A stretch of 64,000 bases of DNA, from positions 80,233 through 144,232 of the forward strand of contig QUMM01000005.1 in assembly GCA_003435055.1 (NCBI GenBank). Reading direction: 5' to 3'. The position numbers were made by a program, and so were the translations under genes. The stretch comes from Lachnospiraceae bacterium OF09-6. GTDB lineage: Bacteria; Bacillota; Clostridia; Lachnospirales; Lachnospiraceae. Below are positions 35,659 through 45,611 of the stretch, in pieces. Numbering within the stretch: the stretch's first letter is position 1; each line of letters begins with the position of its first letter. Under the pieces are notes generated by a model. The model was not told where the DNA came from and ran no database searches. It saw only the letters and a list, made by a program, of their open reading frames with translations.

Positions 35659-36732
35659 ATGTTTGATAAACTGGAGGATCTGCTGATCCGTTTTGAAGAA
35701 GTATTAAATGAACTGAACGAACCAACAGTTGCCAACAATCAGGCTCGTTTTCAGAAACTGATGAAAGAACAAAGCGATCTGCAGCCAATTGTGGATGCTT
35801 ATAAAGAATATAAAGACTGCAAACAGACAGTAGAAGATTCTGTAGCCATGCTGGAAGAAGAATCAGATGAAGAAATGCGTGAAATGTTAAAAGAAGAACT
35901 GTCTGATGCAAAGAAGCGTATTGAAGAACTGGAAAGAGAACTGAAGATTCTGCTTCTGCCAAAGGATCCTAATGATGATAAGAACGTTATCGTAGAGATT
36001 CGTGCCGGTGCAGGTGGAGATGAAGCAGCACTTTTTGCAGCAGAGATGTATCGTCTTTATGTAAAATACGCAGAGAAGAATCGTTGGAAAGTGGAACTGA
36101 TGAACTGCGATGAGATCGGAATTGGCGGAATGAAGGAAGTAAACTTCATGATTACCGGAAAGGGTGCCTATTCCAAACTGAAGTATGAAAGTGGTGTACA
36201 TCGTGTACAGCGTGTCCCTGAGACAGAGTCAGGCGGAAGAATTCACACTTCTACGATTACGGTTGCGGTTATGCCGGAAGTAGAAGAGGTAGATGTAGTG
36301 ATTGACGAAAAAGATATTCGTATTGATGTTATGCGTGCATCAGGAAATGGTGGACAGTGTGTCAATACGACTGACTCGGCTGTACGACTGACCCATTACC
36401 CGACCGGTATTGTGGTATACAGTCAGACAGAGAAGTCTCAGCTGCAAAATAAGGCAAAAGCATTTGCACTGTTACGTGCAAAGCTGTATGATATTGAGCA
36501 GCAGAAGGCACACGATGCAGAAGCAGAACTGAGAAGAAGCCAGATCGGTACAGGAGATCGTTCTGAGAAGATTCGTACTTACAACTTCCCGCAGGGACGT
36601 GTGACAGATCACAGAATCAAGCTGACACTGTATAAGCTGGATTCTATTATGAATGGTGATATTGATGAACTGATTGACAGTCTGATTGCTGCGGATCAGG
36701 CAGCAAAGCTGGCCAATCTGAATGAAGAATAA
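35659..36732 (+). CDS. prfA: Peptide chain release factor 1
   Basis: A 357-residue class I release factor reading UAA and UAG. The catalytic GGQ is in '[18 protein letters not shown]' near residue 230, preceded by '[15 protein letters not shown]' and '[19 protein letters not shown]'. Length and order of domains are normal. GGAGGA lies upstream. Position after prmC is the usual arrangement. Confidence 0.97.
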   Translation: MFDKLEDLLIRFEEVLNELNEPTVANNQARFQKLMKEQSDLQPIVDAYKEYKDCKQTVEDSVAMLEEESDEEMREMLKEELSDAKKRIEELERELKILLLPKDPNDDKNVIVEIRAGAGGDEAALFAAEMYRLYVKYAEKNRWKVELMNCDEIGIGGMKEVNFMITGKGAYSKLKYESGVHRVQRVPETESGGRIHTSTITVAVMPEVEEVDVVIDEKDIRIDVMRASGNGGQCVNTTDSAVRLTHYPTGIVVYSQTEKSQLQNKAKAFALLRAKLYDIEQQKAHDAEAELRRSQIGTGDRSEKIRTYNFPQGRVTDHRIKLTLYKLDSIMNGDIDELIDSLIAADQAAKLANLNEE

Positions 36733-36766
36733 ATAGCGTGAAACGCAAAGCTAAGGAGCGGACAGT

Positions 36767-38113
36767 ATGGGAAAATATTTTGGAACAGATGGTTTCCGTG
36801 GGGAAGCAAATGTAAATCTTACGGTAGAACATGCATTTAAAGTAGGAAGATTTCTGGGCTGGTATTTTGGAAGAAATCATAAAGCAAATATTGTGATTGG
36901 GAAAGATACCAGAAGAAGCAGTTATATGTTTGAATATTCACTGGTAGCAGGACTGACTGCATCCGGTGCAGATGCTTACCTGCTCCACGTAACGACAACA
37001 CCGAGTGTATCGTATGTGGTTCGTACAGAAGATTTTGACTGTGGTATTATGATTTCAGCGAGTCACAATCCATTTTATGATAATGGAATAAAAATTATCA
37101 ACGGACATGGCCACAAGATGGAAGCAAGTGTGGAAGAACTTATCGAAAAGTACATCGATGGAGAAACTGAGGAACTTCCGCTGGCTACCAGAGAAAATGT
37201 GGGACGTACCATAGACTATGTAGCAGGAAGAAACCGTTATATCGGTTATCTGATCTCCCTGGCTACCCGATCCTTTAAGCGGTACCGTATTGGTCTGGAC
37301 TGTGCTAACGGAAGTGCATCTTCTATTGCAAAGAGTGTATTTGATGCACTGGGAGCGAAGACTTATGTGATCAATAATGATCCAGATGGAACGAATATTA
37401 ATACGAACTGCGGATCCACTCATATTGAGGTACTTCAGAATCTGGTAAGAGAAAAAAAACTGGATGTGGGATTTGCCTATGATGGAGATGCAGACCGCTG
37501 CATCGCTGTAGATGAGAATGGAGAAGTGGTAAACGGAGATCTGATTCTTTATATATGTGGAAAGTATTTAAAAGAAAATGGTCGTCTGAAAAATGATACG
37601 GTGGTGACAACCGTAATGTCTAATCTGGGATTATATAAAGCGTTTGACCGTGCCGGAATTGAGTATGAAAAGACTGCGGTTGGAGATAAATATGTATATG
37701 AGAATATGATGAAAAATGGTCATTGCCTCGGTGGTGAGCAGTCAGGACATATTATCTTCAGCAAACATGCGACAACTGGGGATGGTATTCTGACTTCACT
37801 GATGATCATGGAAGTACTGACAGAGAAGAAGATGAGTCTGGCAGCGCTGACTGCTGATGTAAGAATCTATCCACAGCTTCTGAAAAATGTACGGGTTGCT
37901 GACAAACAGGAAGCCCGTGAGAATCCGGCAGTGGTAGAAGCAATTCAGAAAGTAGAGCAGGAACTTGGTGAAGAAGGCCGCATTCTGGTAAGAGAAAGTG
38001 GAACAGAACCTGTGATTCGTGTTATGGTGGAAGCATCCGAAGAGGCGCTTTGCGAAAAGTATGTAAATCAGGTAATTGATGTGATGACAAGACAGGGACT
38101 GGTAGTAGAATAG
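36767..38113 (+). CDS. glmM: Phosphoglucosamine mutase
   Basis: A 448-residue enzyme converting glucosamine 6-phosphate to glucosamine 1-phosphate for peptidoglycan precursors. It starts 'MGKYFGTDGFRGEANVNLT'; the phosphoserine is Ser99 in 'MISASHNPFYDNGIK', the Mg loop is 'AYDGDADRCIAVD', the sugar loop 'GGEQSGHIIF' and the phosphate loop 'VRESGTEPVIRVM'. A terminator follows at 38141. Confidence 0.97.
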   Translation: MGKYFGTDGFRGEANVNLTVEHAFKVGRFLGWYFGRNHKANIVIGKDTRRSSYMFEYSLVAGLTASGADAYLLHVTTTPSVSYVVRTEDFDCGIMISASHNPFYDNGIKIINGHGHKMEASVEELIEKYIDGETEELPLATRENVGRTIDYVAGRNRYIGYLISLATRSFKRYRIGLDCANGSASSIAKSVFDALGAKTYVINNDPDGTNINTNCGSTHIEVLQNLVREKKLDVGFAYDGDADRCIAVDENGEVVNGDLILYICGKYLKENGRLKNDTVVTTVMSNLGLYKAFDRAGIEYEKTAVGDKYVYENMMKNGHCLGGEQSGHIIFSKHATTGDGILTSLMIMEVLTEKKMSLAALTADVRIYPQLLKNVRVADKQEARENPAVVEAIQKVEQELGEEGRILVRESGTEPVIRVMVEASEEALCEKYVNQVIDVMTRQGLVVE

Positions 38114-38140
38114 CCGAACCTGCCGTATATGGATGTGTGG

Positions 38141-38189
38141 AAAGGGATGGGCGTGATTCGATGGAAATACAAGAACGCTCATCCCTTTT
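38141..38189 (+). terminator. Terminator after glmM
   Basis: AAAGGGATGGGCGT (38141-38154) pairs with ACGCTCATCCCTTT (38175-38188) with one G-U pair, followed by a short T-run ending at 38189. Confidence 0.78.
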
Positions 38190-38221
38190 CAAAAAGAAAA
38201 TGATGAGGTAATAGGAACGAT

Positions 38222-39118
38222 ATGAACACTGAGTTTAAAAGGCCAGATCTGGGAGATCGAGATATCATCATGCATTATTTTTCACTGCAAAAAAGCAGAA
38301 GCTGTGAATGCACGTTTTCCTGTGTCTATCTCTGGTCCAGGTTTTATTATGTAGAATATGCCATAATGGAAGACATGATGGTATTTAAATGCGGAAAAGA
38401 ACAGCCGTTTTTTGATTTCCCATATGGTGAGGAAAAAAATGTAAAAGCGGCGATTGAAGCAATAAAAGCATACTGTGAAAAAGAGAATCTTAAATTTCGG
38501 CTGGGACTGGTGACACCGGTTCAGTTTGAGATACTGGAAAGACTGTATCCGGACACTTTTGAGATTGTATATGACCGGGACAGTGCAGATTATGTTTACG
38601 AGAGAGAAAAGCTTGCCAATCTCTCAGGAAAAAAGTATCATGGAAAAAAGAACCATGTGAACAAATTTCAGAAAACCTATCCTGACTGGAAGTATGAGAG
38701 CATTTCGGATGAGAACGTGGAAGACTGTTTCCAGATGGCACTGAAATGGAGAAATGCCAATGATGTGGATGAAGATGATGAAAAAAATGCAGAGATGACA
38801 GTGGCAATGAATTCGCTGCGTCTGTATAAGGAACTGGGATTGCGTGGAGGGCTTCTTCGGGTGAATCAGGAAGTAGTTGCATTTACCATGGGCGAACCGG
38901 TATGTGATGATACCATTGTAGTTCATATTGAAAAGGCCCGCACGGATATCGAAGGGGCTTATTCCATGATCAATCAGCAGTTTGTCATTCATGAGACAGA
39001 AGGGTATACCTATATCAATCGAGAAGATGATGTAGGAGAAGAAGGGCTTCGCAAAGCAAAGTTATCGTACCATCCAGTATTTATGGTAGAAAAAGGTACA
39101 GTTCGATTTAAGAAATAA
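38222..39118 (+). CDS. DUF2156 protein (acyl/aminoacyl-transferase-like fold)
   Basis: A 298-residue soluble protein matching DUF2156, the GNAT-like C-terminal domain of phosphatidylglycerol lysyltransferases, here without the membrane domain. Typical segments are 'SCECTFSCVYLWSRFYYVEY', 'LSGKKYHGKKNHVNKFQKTY' and 'YINREDDVGEEGLRKAKLSY'. Related proteins transfer amino acids or acyl groups to lipids or other acceptors; the substrate here is unknown. It has AGGT/AGGAACG upstream and is followed 18 bases later by an aminotransferase gene. Confidence 0.85.
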   Translation: MNTEFKRPDLGDRDIIMHYFSLQKSRSCECTFSCVYLWSRFYYVEYAIMEDMMVFKCGKEQPFFDFPYGEEKNVKAAIEAIKAYCEKENLKFRLGLVTPVQFEILERLYPDTFEIVYDRDSADYVYEREKLANLSGKKYHGKKNHVNKFQKTYPDWKYESISDENVEDCFQMALKWRNANDVDEDDEKNAEMTVAMNSLRLYKELGLRGGLLRVNQEVVAFTMGEPVCDDTIVVHIEKARTDIEGAYSMINQQFVIHETEGYTYINREDDVGEEGLRKAKLSYHPVFMVEKGTVRFKK

Positions 39119-39136
39119 CAAGAGGAGGAACTGGAA

Positions 39137-40327
39137 ATGATTTCAGAGAAAATGACAGCAATGGTAAAAAACAGCTCGGCGATCCGGGCCATGTTTGAAG
39201 AAGGAAAGATCATGGCAGCCCAATATGGTGCCGAAAATGTATATGATTTTAGCCTTGGCAATCCCAATGTTCCTGCACCAAAGGAAGTAAAGCGGGCAGT
39301 TGAAGAGATTCTTCAGGAAGAAGATCCACTGATGGTACATGGATATATGAGCAATTCTGGCTATGAAGATGTACGTGCGGCGATTGCAAATTCTCTGAAT
39401 CAGCGTTTTGGAACCAGTTTCCATCTGGAAAATATCCTGATGACAGTAGGGGCAGCAGGAGGATTAAACGTAGTGATGAAGACGTTGCTGAATCCGGGAG
39501 AAGAAGTGCTGACTTTTGCACCATATTTTGGGGAGTACCGTTCGTATGTATCGAATTATGAGGGAATTCTAAAAGCAGTACCGGCCAATACTACAGATTT
39601 TCAGCCAAATCTGGAAAAATTCGGAGAAATGATCTGTGAAAAAACAAAGGCAGTGATCGTGAATTCTCCAAATAATCCAACCGGTGTGGTATATTCTGAA
39701 GAAACTATCCAGAAGATGGCAGAGATTCTTAGAAAGAAAGAAGCCGAATACGGTATCAGCATTTATCTGGTTTCAGATGAACCATACCGGGAACTGGCCT
39801 ATGATGGAGTGGAAGTACCTTATCTGACCAGGTATTATCACAATACGATTGTAGGTTATTCCTACAGCAAATCTCTGTCCCTTCCGGGAGAGCGTATTGG
39901 TTATCTGGTAATTCCTGATGAAGCGGACGACAGCGAGACCATCATTGGGGCTGCCAATGTGGCAAATCGTATATTGGGCTACGTGAATGCACCATCCCTG
40001 TTTCAACGGGTGATTGCCAGATGTCTGGATGCAAAAGTTGATCTGGAATATTATGACCGCAATCGAAAGGAACTGTATGAAGGATTGACAAAAATGGGAT
40101 TTACCTGTGTCAAACCAGAAGGAGCCTTTTATCTCTGGATGAAATCGCCGGTTGAAGATGATAAGGTATTTTGCGAAGCGGCTAAAAAATATCATTTGCT
40201 GATTGTACCAGGTTCTTCTTTTGCAGGACCGGGGTATGTACGGCTGGCCTATTGTGTATCTTATGAAACTATCTGCAATTCTCTTGGACAGTTTGAAAAA
40301 CTGGCAGAAGAATTTGGACTGAAATAG
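39137..40327 (+). CDS. Class I/II PLP-dependent aminotransferase (aspartate aminotransferase-like)
   Basis: A 396-residue fold-type I aminotransferase. 'SPNNPTGVVYS' is the conserved Asn-Pro substrate-cofactor loop, 'YLVSDEPYRELAYDG' holds the Asp that binds the pyridine nitrogen, and the PLP lysine is in 'YSYSKSLSLPGERIGY'. The family includes aspartate, aromatic and branched-chain enzymes; I cannot assign the substrate. AGAGGAGGA precedes the start. HisC follows 29 bases later, suggesting linked amino acid metabolism. Confidence 0.9.
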   Translation: MISEKMTAMVKNSSAIRAMFEEGKIMAAQYGAENVYDFSLGNPNVPAPKEVKRAVEEILQEEDPLMVHGYMSNSGYEDVRAAIANSLNQRFGTSFHLENILMTVGAAGGLNVVMKTLLNPGEEVLTFAPYFGEYRSYVSNYEGILKAVPANTTDFQPNLEKFGEMICEKTKAVIVNSPNNPTGVVYSEETIQKMAEILRKKEAEYGISIYLVSDEPYRELAYDGVEVPYLTRYYHNTIVGYSYSKSLSLPGERIGYLVIPDEADDSETIIGAANVANRILGYVNAPSLFQRVIARCLDAKVDLEYYDRNRKELYEGLTKMGFTCVKPEGAFYLWMKSPVEDDKVFCEAAKKYHLLIVPGSSFAGPGYVRLAYCVSYETICNSLGQFEKLAEEFGLK

Positions 40328-40356
40328 AAAAATATGCAAAAATGAGGAGAAGAGCA

Positions 40357-41409
40357 ATGAGTATCTGGGAAGAAAACGTAAGAAAAGTAGTTCCGTATAC
40401 ACCGGGAGAACAGCCGGATTTTCCGGACATGATAAAGTTAAACACTAATGAGAATCCATATCCGCCATCTCCATTGGTAGAAAAGGCACTGAAGGAAATG
40501 GATGCAGATGCTCTGCGCCTGTATCCGGCGCCGGCAGCCGATGCTCTGGTAGAAGGGCTGGCAGCAGTCTATCATGTGAAAAAGGAACAGGTATTTGTGG
40601 GAGTGGGATCAGATGATGTACTGGCTATGGCTTTCCTGACATTTTTTAATTCGGATAAACCGATTTTATTCCCGAATATTACGTATTCGTTTTATGATGT
40701 GTGGGCAGATCTCTTTCGAATTCCGTATGAGCAGATTCCTTTAAACGAAGAATTTGCCATTGTGCCGGAAGATTATATGAAAGAAAATGGTGGCATAATT
40801 TTTCCAAACCCCAATGCACCGACCGGTGTGGAAATGCCTTTTGAAGAGGTGGAAAGAATTATAGCACACAATCCAGAGTCTGTTGTGATCATCGATGAGG
40901 CCTATGTGGATTTTGGAGCAGCATCTGTGTTGCCGTTAATAGAAAAATATGAGAATCTTCTGGTGGTTCAGACCACATCCAAGTCCAGATCCATGGCTGG
41001 TATGCGTATTGGGTTTGCATTCGGAAGTGAGAAACTGATACATTATCTGAATGACGCCAAATATTCCTTTAATTCCTATACCATGAACCGGCCAAGTCTG
41101 ATCCTGGGAAGCGCAGCAATTCAGGATGAAGCATATTTTCGGGAGACCACTGCAAAGATTGTGACTGTCAGGGAGTGGACAAAGAAAGAACTGAAGAGAC
41201 TGGGATTTTCTTTCCCGGATTCAAAGACAAATTTTATTTTTGCCACACATGAGCATGTGCCGGCAAAAGAATTATTTGAAGCACTGAAGAAGCAGCATAT
41301 TTTTGTGCGTTACTTCAATAAGCCAGGTATTGATAATTACTTACGTATTACGATTGGAACAGAGGAGCAGATGAAAAAGCTGATCGCATTCCTGGAACAG
41401 TATCTGTAA
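40357..41409 (+). CDS. hisC: Histidinol-phosphate aminotransferase
   Basis: A 350-residue class II aminotransferase: 'IKLNTNENPYPPSPLVEKAL' at the N-terminus, 'FPNPNAPTGVEMPF', 'VVIIDEAYVDF' and the PLP lysine in 'TTSKSRSMAGMRIGFA' fit HisC. It makes histidinol phosphate from imidazole-acetol phosphate. ATG 40357 follows AGGAGA; an ATG at 40342 would place that ribosome-binding site inside the gene. The rest of the his operon is not here, though a HIS6-type isomerase lies at 47.7 kb. Confidence 0.92.
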   Translation: MSIWEENVRKVVPYTPGEQPDFPDMIKLNTNENPYPPSPLVEKALKEMDADALRLYPAPAADALVEGLAAVYHVKKEQVFVGVGSDDVLAMAFLTFFNSDKPILFPNITYSFYDVWADLFRIPYEQIPLNEEFAIVPEDYMKENGGIIFPNPNAPTGVEMPFEEVERIIAHNPESVVIIDEAYVDFGAASVLPLIEKYENLLVVQTTSKSRSMAGMRIGFAFGSEKLIHYLNDAKYSFNSYTMNRPSLILGSAAIQDEAYFRETTAKIVTVREWTKKELKRLGFSFPDSKTNFIFATHEHVPAKELFEALKKQHIFVRYFNKPGIDNYLRITIGTEEQMKKLIAFLEQYL

Positions 41410-41448
41410 GATACCGGAATATATGCACAGGAGAGGATACCACACAAA

Positions 41449-42252
41449 ATGAAAGAAGAACGTGCAGCATACGAAGAGTTTGCTTCTGTATACGATATGT
41501 TCATGGAAGAAATTCCATATAAAAAGTGGCTTGCCAATATTACACAGATACTACAAAAAGAAGGAGTCCACAACGGTCTGGTACTGGAACTGGGATGTGG
41601 AACAGGCACCTTTACAGAATTGATGGCAGGATCCGGGTATGATATGATTGGAGTGGATTCCAGCATGGAAATGCTGGAGCAGGCGTTAGAGAAAAAGGCA
41701 GAGTCAGGCTATGATATTCTATACCTGCAGCAGGATATGCGGGAGTTTGAATTGTACGGCACAGTAAAAGCCGTAGTCAGTGTCTGTGATTCTATGAATT
41801 ATATTCTGACGGAAAAGGATCTGGAACAGGTATTTGCCTGTGTGAATAATTATTTGGATCCTGGTGGACTCTTTCTTTTTGATTTGAAGACCATACATTA
41901 TTTTCGTGATGTCTGTGGAGACTGCGTTCTGGCAGACAGCAGAGAAGAGGGCAGCTTTATCTGGGAGAACAGCTGGTTTGAAGAAGAACAGATCAACGAA
42001 TATGATCTGACATTGTTTATCAGAGAGGAATCCGGACTCTATCGAAGAGAACAGGAACTCCATGATCAGAGAGGATATGAAATCGATACCGTTCGTCGGA
42101 TATTGATGCAGGCCGGAATGGAATGGGTATCCGCTTTGGATGCGGATACGATGAAAGAAGCGACAGAGAGCAGTGAACGAATCTATATCATGGCCAGAGA
42201 AAAAGGTAAGAAAAATAAAATAGAAAACAGAAAGGATGACAGAAATGTCTGA
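41449..42252 (+). CDS. Class I SAM-dependent methyltransferase
   Basis: A 267-residue methyltransferase. The SAM-binding loop is 'LVLELGCGTGTFTELMAG' near residue 45, followed by the acidic 'MIGVDSSMEMLEQA' and 'YLQQDMREFELYG'. Substrate unknown; small-molecule or tRNA methylation are both possible. AGGAGAGG lies upstream, and its last codons overlap the Hsp33 start (42245), implying translational coupling. Confidence 0.88.
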   Translation: MKEERAAYEEFASVYDMFMEEIPYKKWLANITQILQKEGVHNGLVLELGCGTGTFTELMAGSGYDMIGVDSSMEMLEQALEKKAESGYDILYLQQDMREFELYGTVKAVVSVCDSMNYILTEKDLEQVFACVNNYLDPGGLFLFDLKTIHYFRDVCGDCVLADSREEGSFIWENSWFEEEQINEYDLTLFIREESGLYRREQELHDQRGYEIDTVRRILMQAGMEWVSALDADTMKEATESSERIYIMAREKGKKNKIENRKDDRNV

Positions 42253-43126
42253 TTATATTGTAAGAGCAACGGCAGCAGACAGCCAGATCAGAGCGTTTGC
42301 TGCAACAACAAGAGACCTGGTAGAGTATGCTAGAAATGCGCACAATACCAGTCCGGTGGCAACAGCAGCTCTTGGACGTCTTTTGACAGCCGGAGCCATG
42401 ATGGGCAGTATGATGAAGGGGGACGAAGATGTACTTACCCTTCAGATCAAAGCAGGAGGTCCGTTAAAGGGCATTACAGTAACGGCAGATTCTCATGGAA
42501 ATGTAAAAGGATATGTGGGAAATCCAAATGTCGTGATTCCGGCTAATGCAAAAGGTAAGCTGGATGTGGCAGGTGCAGTAGGCCCTGGATTCTTAAATGT
42601 GATCAAAGATATGGGAATGAAAGAACCGTATTCCAGTCAGACCATGCTGCAGACCTGTGAGATTGCAGAGGATCTGACTTACTATTTTGCCACATCGGAG
42701 CAGGTACCTTCCGCAGTGGGACTGGGCGTACTGATGAACAAAGAAAATACAGTACGTCAGGCTGGTGGATTTATTATTCAGCTGATGCCGTTTGCAGAAG
42801 AGAAAGTCATCGCTGCGCTGGAACAGAAAATTCAGAGTGTAACATCAGTAACCGCCATGCTGGATGCCGGTAATACGCCGGAACAGATTCTGGAAAATCT
42901 GCTGGGAGATCTTGGTGTGGAATTTACAGATACAATGGAGACAAGATTTCACTGTAACTGTTCTAAGAAACGGGTTTCCAGGGCAATCATCAGCATTGGG
43001 AAAAAAGAATTACAGAACATGATTGATGACGGAGAAGAGATTGAAGTAAACTGTCATTTTTGTAATACCAATTATAAGTTCTCGGTAGAAGAACTGGAAG
43101 CATTGAAAAAAGAAGCAACAAGATAG
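42245..43126 (+). CDS. hslO: Redox-regulated chaperone Hsp33
   Basis: A 293-residue chaperone activated by oxidation. The N-terminal core has 'ALGRLLTAGAMMGSMMKGDE' and 'PLKGITVTADSHGNVKGYVG'; the C-terminal zinc switch has 'RFHCNCSKKRV' (CxC) and 'VNCHFCNTNYKF' (CxxC). ATG 42245 matches the family N-terminus 'MSDYIVRATAADSQIRAFAA' and has GAAAGGATG upstream; a start at 42236 would use that ribosome-binding site's own ATG. Confidence 0.96.
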   Translation: MSDYIVRATAADSQIRAFAATTRDLVEYARNAHNTSPVATAALGRLLTAGAMMGSMMKGDEDVLTLQIKAGGPLKGITVTADSHGNVKGYVGNPNVVIPANAKGKLDVAGAVGPGFLNVIKDMGMKEPYSSQTMLQTCEIAEDLTYYFATSEQVPSAVGLGVLMNKENTVRQAGGFIIQLMPFAEEKVIAALEQKIQSVTSVTAMLDAGNTPEQILENLLGDLGVEFTDTMETRFHCNCSKKRVSRAIISIGKKELQNMIDDGEEIEVNCHFCNTNYKFSVEELEALKKEATR

Positions 43127-43143
43127 GCAGATAGGAGACTGAT

Positions 43144-45057
43144 ATGAAACACGGGTTTGTAAAAGTGGCGGCAGCGACGCCAGATATTAAGGTGGCAGAC
43201 TGTACATATAATGCAGAATCTGTCTGCAGAGATATGAAAAAAGCTGCCGGACAGGGAGCAAAGATTGTAGTATTTCCAGAGCTGTGTCTGACTGGATATA
43301 CCTGCAGTGATCTGTTCTGGCAGGAGCATCTTTTGGATGCGGCAAAAGAAGGGCTGAAGAAGATCATAAAAACATCTCTGGCGATGGACGGATTGTTCTT
43401 TGTGGGGCTGCCATTGGAAGTGGATCAGAAGCTTTATAATGTGGCTGCGGCAGTTAGCCAGGGAGAACTTCTGGGACTCGTTCCCAAGAGATACCTTCCA
43501 AATTATGCAGAATTTTATGAGGCCCGCCATTTTACACCCGGCCGGGAGGAAGTAGAGTGGGTGACTTTTGACGGACAGGAAGTTCCGTTTGGAATGAATC
43601 AGCTGTTTCACTGTGCTGATATGCCGGGGCTGACTGTGGCAGCAGAGATCTGTGAAGATCTCTGGGTACCGAATCCGCCAAGTGTGGCTGCAGCTATGGC
43701 AGGTGCCACTGTGATTGTGAATTTGTCCGCAAGCAATGAGAATACCGGAAAGAGTCTGTATCGTACGGCTCTGGTACAGAACCAGTCAGCCAGACTGATC
43801 TGTGGCTATCTCTATGCAAGTGCAGGAGAGGGAGAATCCACAACCGATCTTGTATTTTCCGGACATAATCTGATTGCCGAAAATGGAACGATTTTAAAAC
43901 AGTCGCAGCGCTTTCAAAACGAAATCATATACAGTGAACTGGATATTCATAAGCTGCGCAGTGAGCGTCGCCGTATGACAACTTATCAGGTAGAAGGCGC
44001 CGGAGATTACTGTGATATAGAATTTCATCTGAAGAAGAGTGATACGAACCTGACACGGTATGTGGATCCAAATCCATTTGTGCCTTCCGATAAGTCAGAC
44101 AGAGAGTGCAGATGTGAGGAGATTCTCACGATTCAGGCATTGGGACTGAAAAAGAGAATGTCACATACGGGATGTAAGTCGGTTGTAGTAGGAATTTCAG
44201 GAGGACTGGATTCCACACTGGCTCTCCTGGTGATGGCAAAAGCAGTGGATATGCTGGGGCTTCCGAGAACCAGTATCCTTTCTGTGACCATGCCTTGTTT
44301 TGGAACGACCGATCGTACTTACAATAATGCCTGCGAGCTGACCAGAAAATTAGGCGCAACCCTAAAAGAAGTCAACATTCAGGAGGCAGTAAGAAAGCAT
44401 TTTGTGGATATCGGTCAGGATCCGGCAAAACATGATGTAACTTACGAGAACTGTCAGGCAAGAGAACGGACCCAGGTGTTGATGGATCTGGCCAACCAGT
44501 CAGGTGGTATGGTAATCGGTACCGGAGATCTGTCAGAGCTGGCACTTGGATGGGCAACTTATAATGGAGACCATATGTCTATGTATGCGGTAAATACATC
44601 GATTCCGAAGACTCTGGTACGTCACCTGGTAAAATATTATGCGGATACCTGCGGAGATAAACAGCTGGAGAAAGTTCTGCTGGATGTGCTGGATACACCG
44701 GTGAGCCCGGAACTTCTGCCTCCGGAAAATGGAACGATTTCCCAGAAAACAGAAGATCTGGTGGGCCCTTATGAGCTCCATGATTTCTTCTTATATCATA
44801 TGATGCGTTATGGAGAAGAACCGGAAAAAGTATACCGCCTGGCAAAATATGCGTTTCAGGGAACCTACACAGATGAGGTCATTCTGAAATGGCTGCGTAC
44901 CTTTTACTGGAGATTTTTCTCCCAGCAGTTTAAACGATCCTGTCTCCCGGACGGTCCGAAGGTAGGAAGTGTTGCAGTCTCTCCAAGAGGCGATTTACGT
45001 ATGCCGAGTGATGCCAGCATACAGATCTGGAAAGAACAGCTGGATCGCCTGGGATAA
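43144..45057 (+). CDS. nadE: Glutamine-dependent NAD+ synthetase
   Basis: A 637-residue two-domain enzyme. The N-terminal nitrilase-fold glutaminase has Glu in 'VVFPELCLTGYTC', Lys in 'LVPKRYLPNYAEFYE' and Cys in 'VAAEICEDLWVPNPP'. The C-terminal synthetase has the P-loop 'GISGGLDSTLALLVMAK' and 'GTGDLSELALGWATYNGDHM'. It amidates deamido-NAD in the last step of NAD synthesis, using ammonia channelled from glutamine. It follows hslO by 17 bases. Confidence 0.96.
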   Translation: MKHGFVKVAAATPDIKVADCTYNAESVCRDMKKAAGQGAKIVVFPELCLTGYTCSDLFWQEHLLDAAKEGLKKIIKTSLAMDGLFFVGLPLEVDQKLYNVAAAVSQGELLGLVPKRYLPNYAEFYEARHFTPGREEVEWVTFDGQEVPFGMNQLFHCADMPGLTVAAEICEDLWVPNPPSVAAAMAGATVIVNLSASNENTGKSLYRTALVQNQSARLICGYLYASAGEGESTTDLVFSGHNLIAENGTILKQSQRFQNEIIYSELDIHKLRSERRRMTTYQVEGAGDYCDIEFHLKKSDTNLTRYVDPNPFVPSDKSDRECRCEEILTIQALGLKKRMSHTGCKSVVVGISGGLDSTLALLVMAKAVDMLGLPRTSILSVTMPCFGTTDRTYNNACELTRKLGATLKEVNIQEAVRKHFVDIGQDPAKHDVTYENCQARERTQVLMDLANQSGGMVIGTGDLSELALGWATYNGDHMSMYAVNTSIPKTLVRHLVKYYADTCGDKQLEKVLLDVLDTPVSPELLPPENGTISQKTEDLVGPYELHDFFLYHMMRYGEEPEKVYRLAKYAFQGTYTDEVILKWLRTFYWRFFSQQFKRSCLPDGPKVGSVAVSPRGDLRMPSDASIQIWKEQLDRLG

Positions 45058-45061
45058 CGGA

Positions 45062-45493
45062 TTAAATTTCTCTGGCCAGTTCCAGTGCTGAACGGATGGC
45101 ATCCAGCAGCATCTGGGAAGTATACTGACTGCTTTTTTCATAATAGATATTTTCCAGAGACTGGCTGTCACAGATCTGGCGGGCCAACTTATCCAGAGAA
45201 GGCTGTATGGCAGGATACATGGCAGATACAGCGTTGCTGAGATTGCGCAATTCGATACTTCGTATGCCGGAATGATCAGCCCGGACTTCCACATCCATGG
45301 TATTGTTCTGCAGAGTAACCTGTGAGGTGTAGATGCCTGGAGAAAAAGAAGCGGAGGCTTGAGAACTTTTTCTGACAGCAGGGAGAAACATCCATATCAT
45401 CAGGACAATCAGGATAACAGCAAGTGCAGCAAAAAGCAGGGTATAGATCAGTTCGCGTTTTTTTAGCAGCAGGATTTTGGTTTTGGAACTCAT
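45062..45493 (-). CDS. Membrane-anchored protein with FMN-binding-like domain lacking the SGAT site
   Basis: A 143-residue protein: basic N-terminus, one membrane segment at about 16-39, and an extracytoplasmic domain ('SPGIYTSQVTLQNNTMDVEV', 'LARQICDSQSLENIYYEKSS') whose layout resembles the FMN-bind fold of RnfG. The flavin-attachment SGAT is replaced by a stretch around 'SSQYTSQMLLDAI', so covalent FMN is not expected. I know no characterised homologue. It is divergent from the germination gene and convergent with nadE, ending 4 bases after the nadE stop. Confidence 0.6.
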   Translation of the reverse strand: MSSKTKILLLKKRELIYTLLFAALAVILIVLMIWMFLPAVRKSSQASASFSPGIYTSQVTLQNNTMDVEVRADHSGIRSIELRNLSNAVSAMYPAIQPSLDKLARQICDSQSLENIYYEKSSQYTSQMLLDAIRSALELAREI

Positions 45494-45562
45494 AACGGAT
45501 CTCCTTTGAAAACAGAAATCTTGTTTTTATATCTTATGCACTATTTATGCAGAATAAAACAG

Positions 45563-45610
45563 CTCCTTTGGGGAACACTTAAGAAAGTGAATAACCCAAA
45601 GGAGTTTTTT
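45563..45610 (+). promoter_or_regulatory. Terminator-like hairpin that also sequesters the ribosome-binding site of the germination gene
   Basis: CTCCTTTGGG (45563-45572) pairs perfectly with CCCAAAGGAG (45595-45604); an inner stem CACTT/AAGTG (45576-45580, 45585-45589) extends it. Six T follow, one base before the ATG at 45612. The 3' arm contains the only AAAGGAG ribosome-binding site, so the folded RNA would hide it and may also terminate transcription. Confidence 0.8.
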
Positions 45611-45611
45611 A

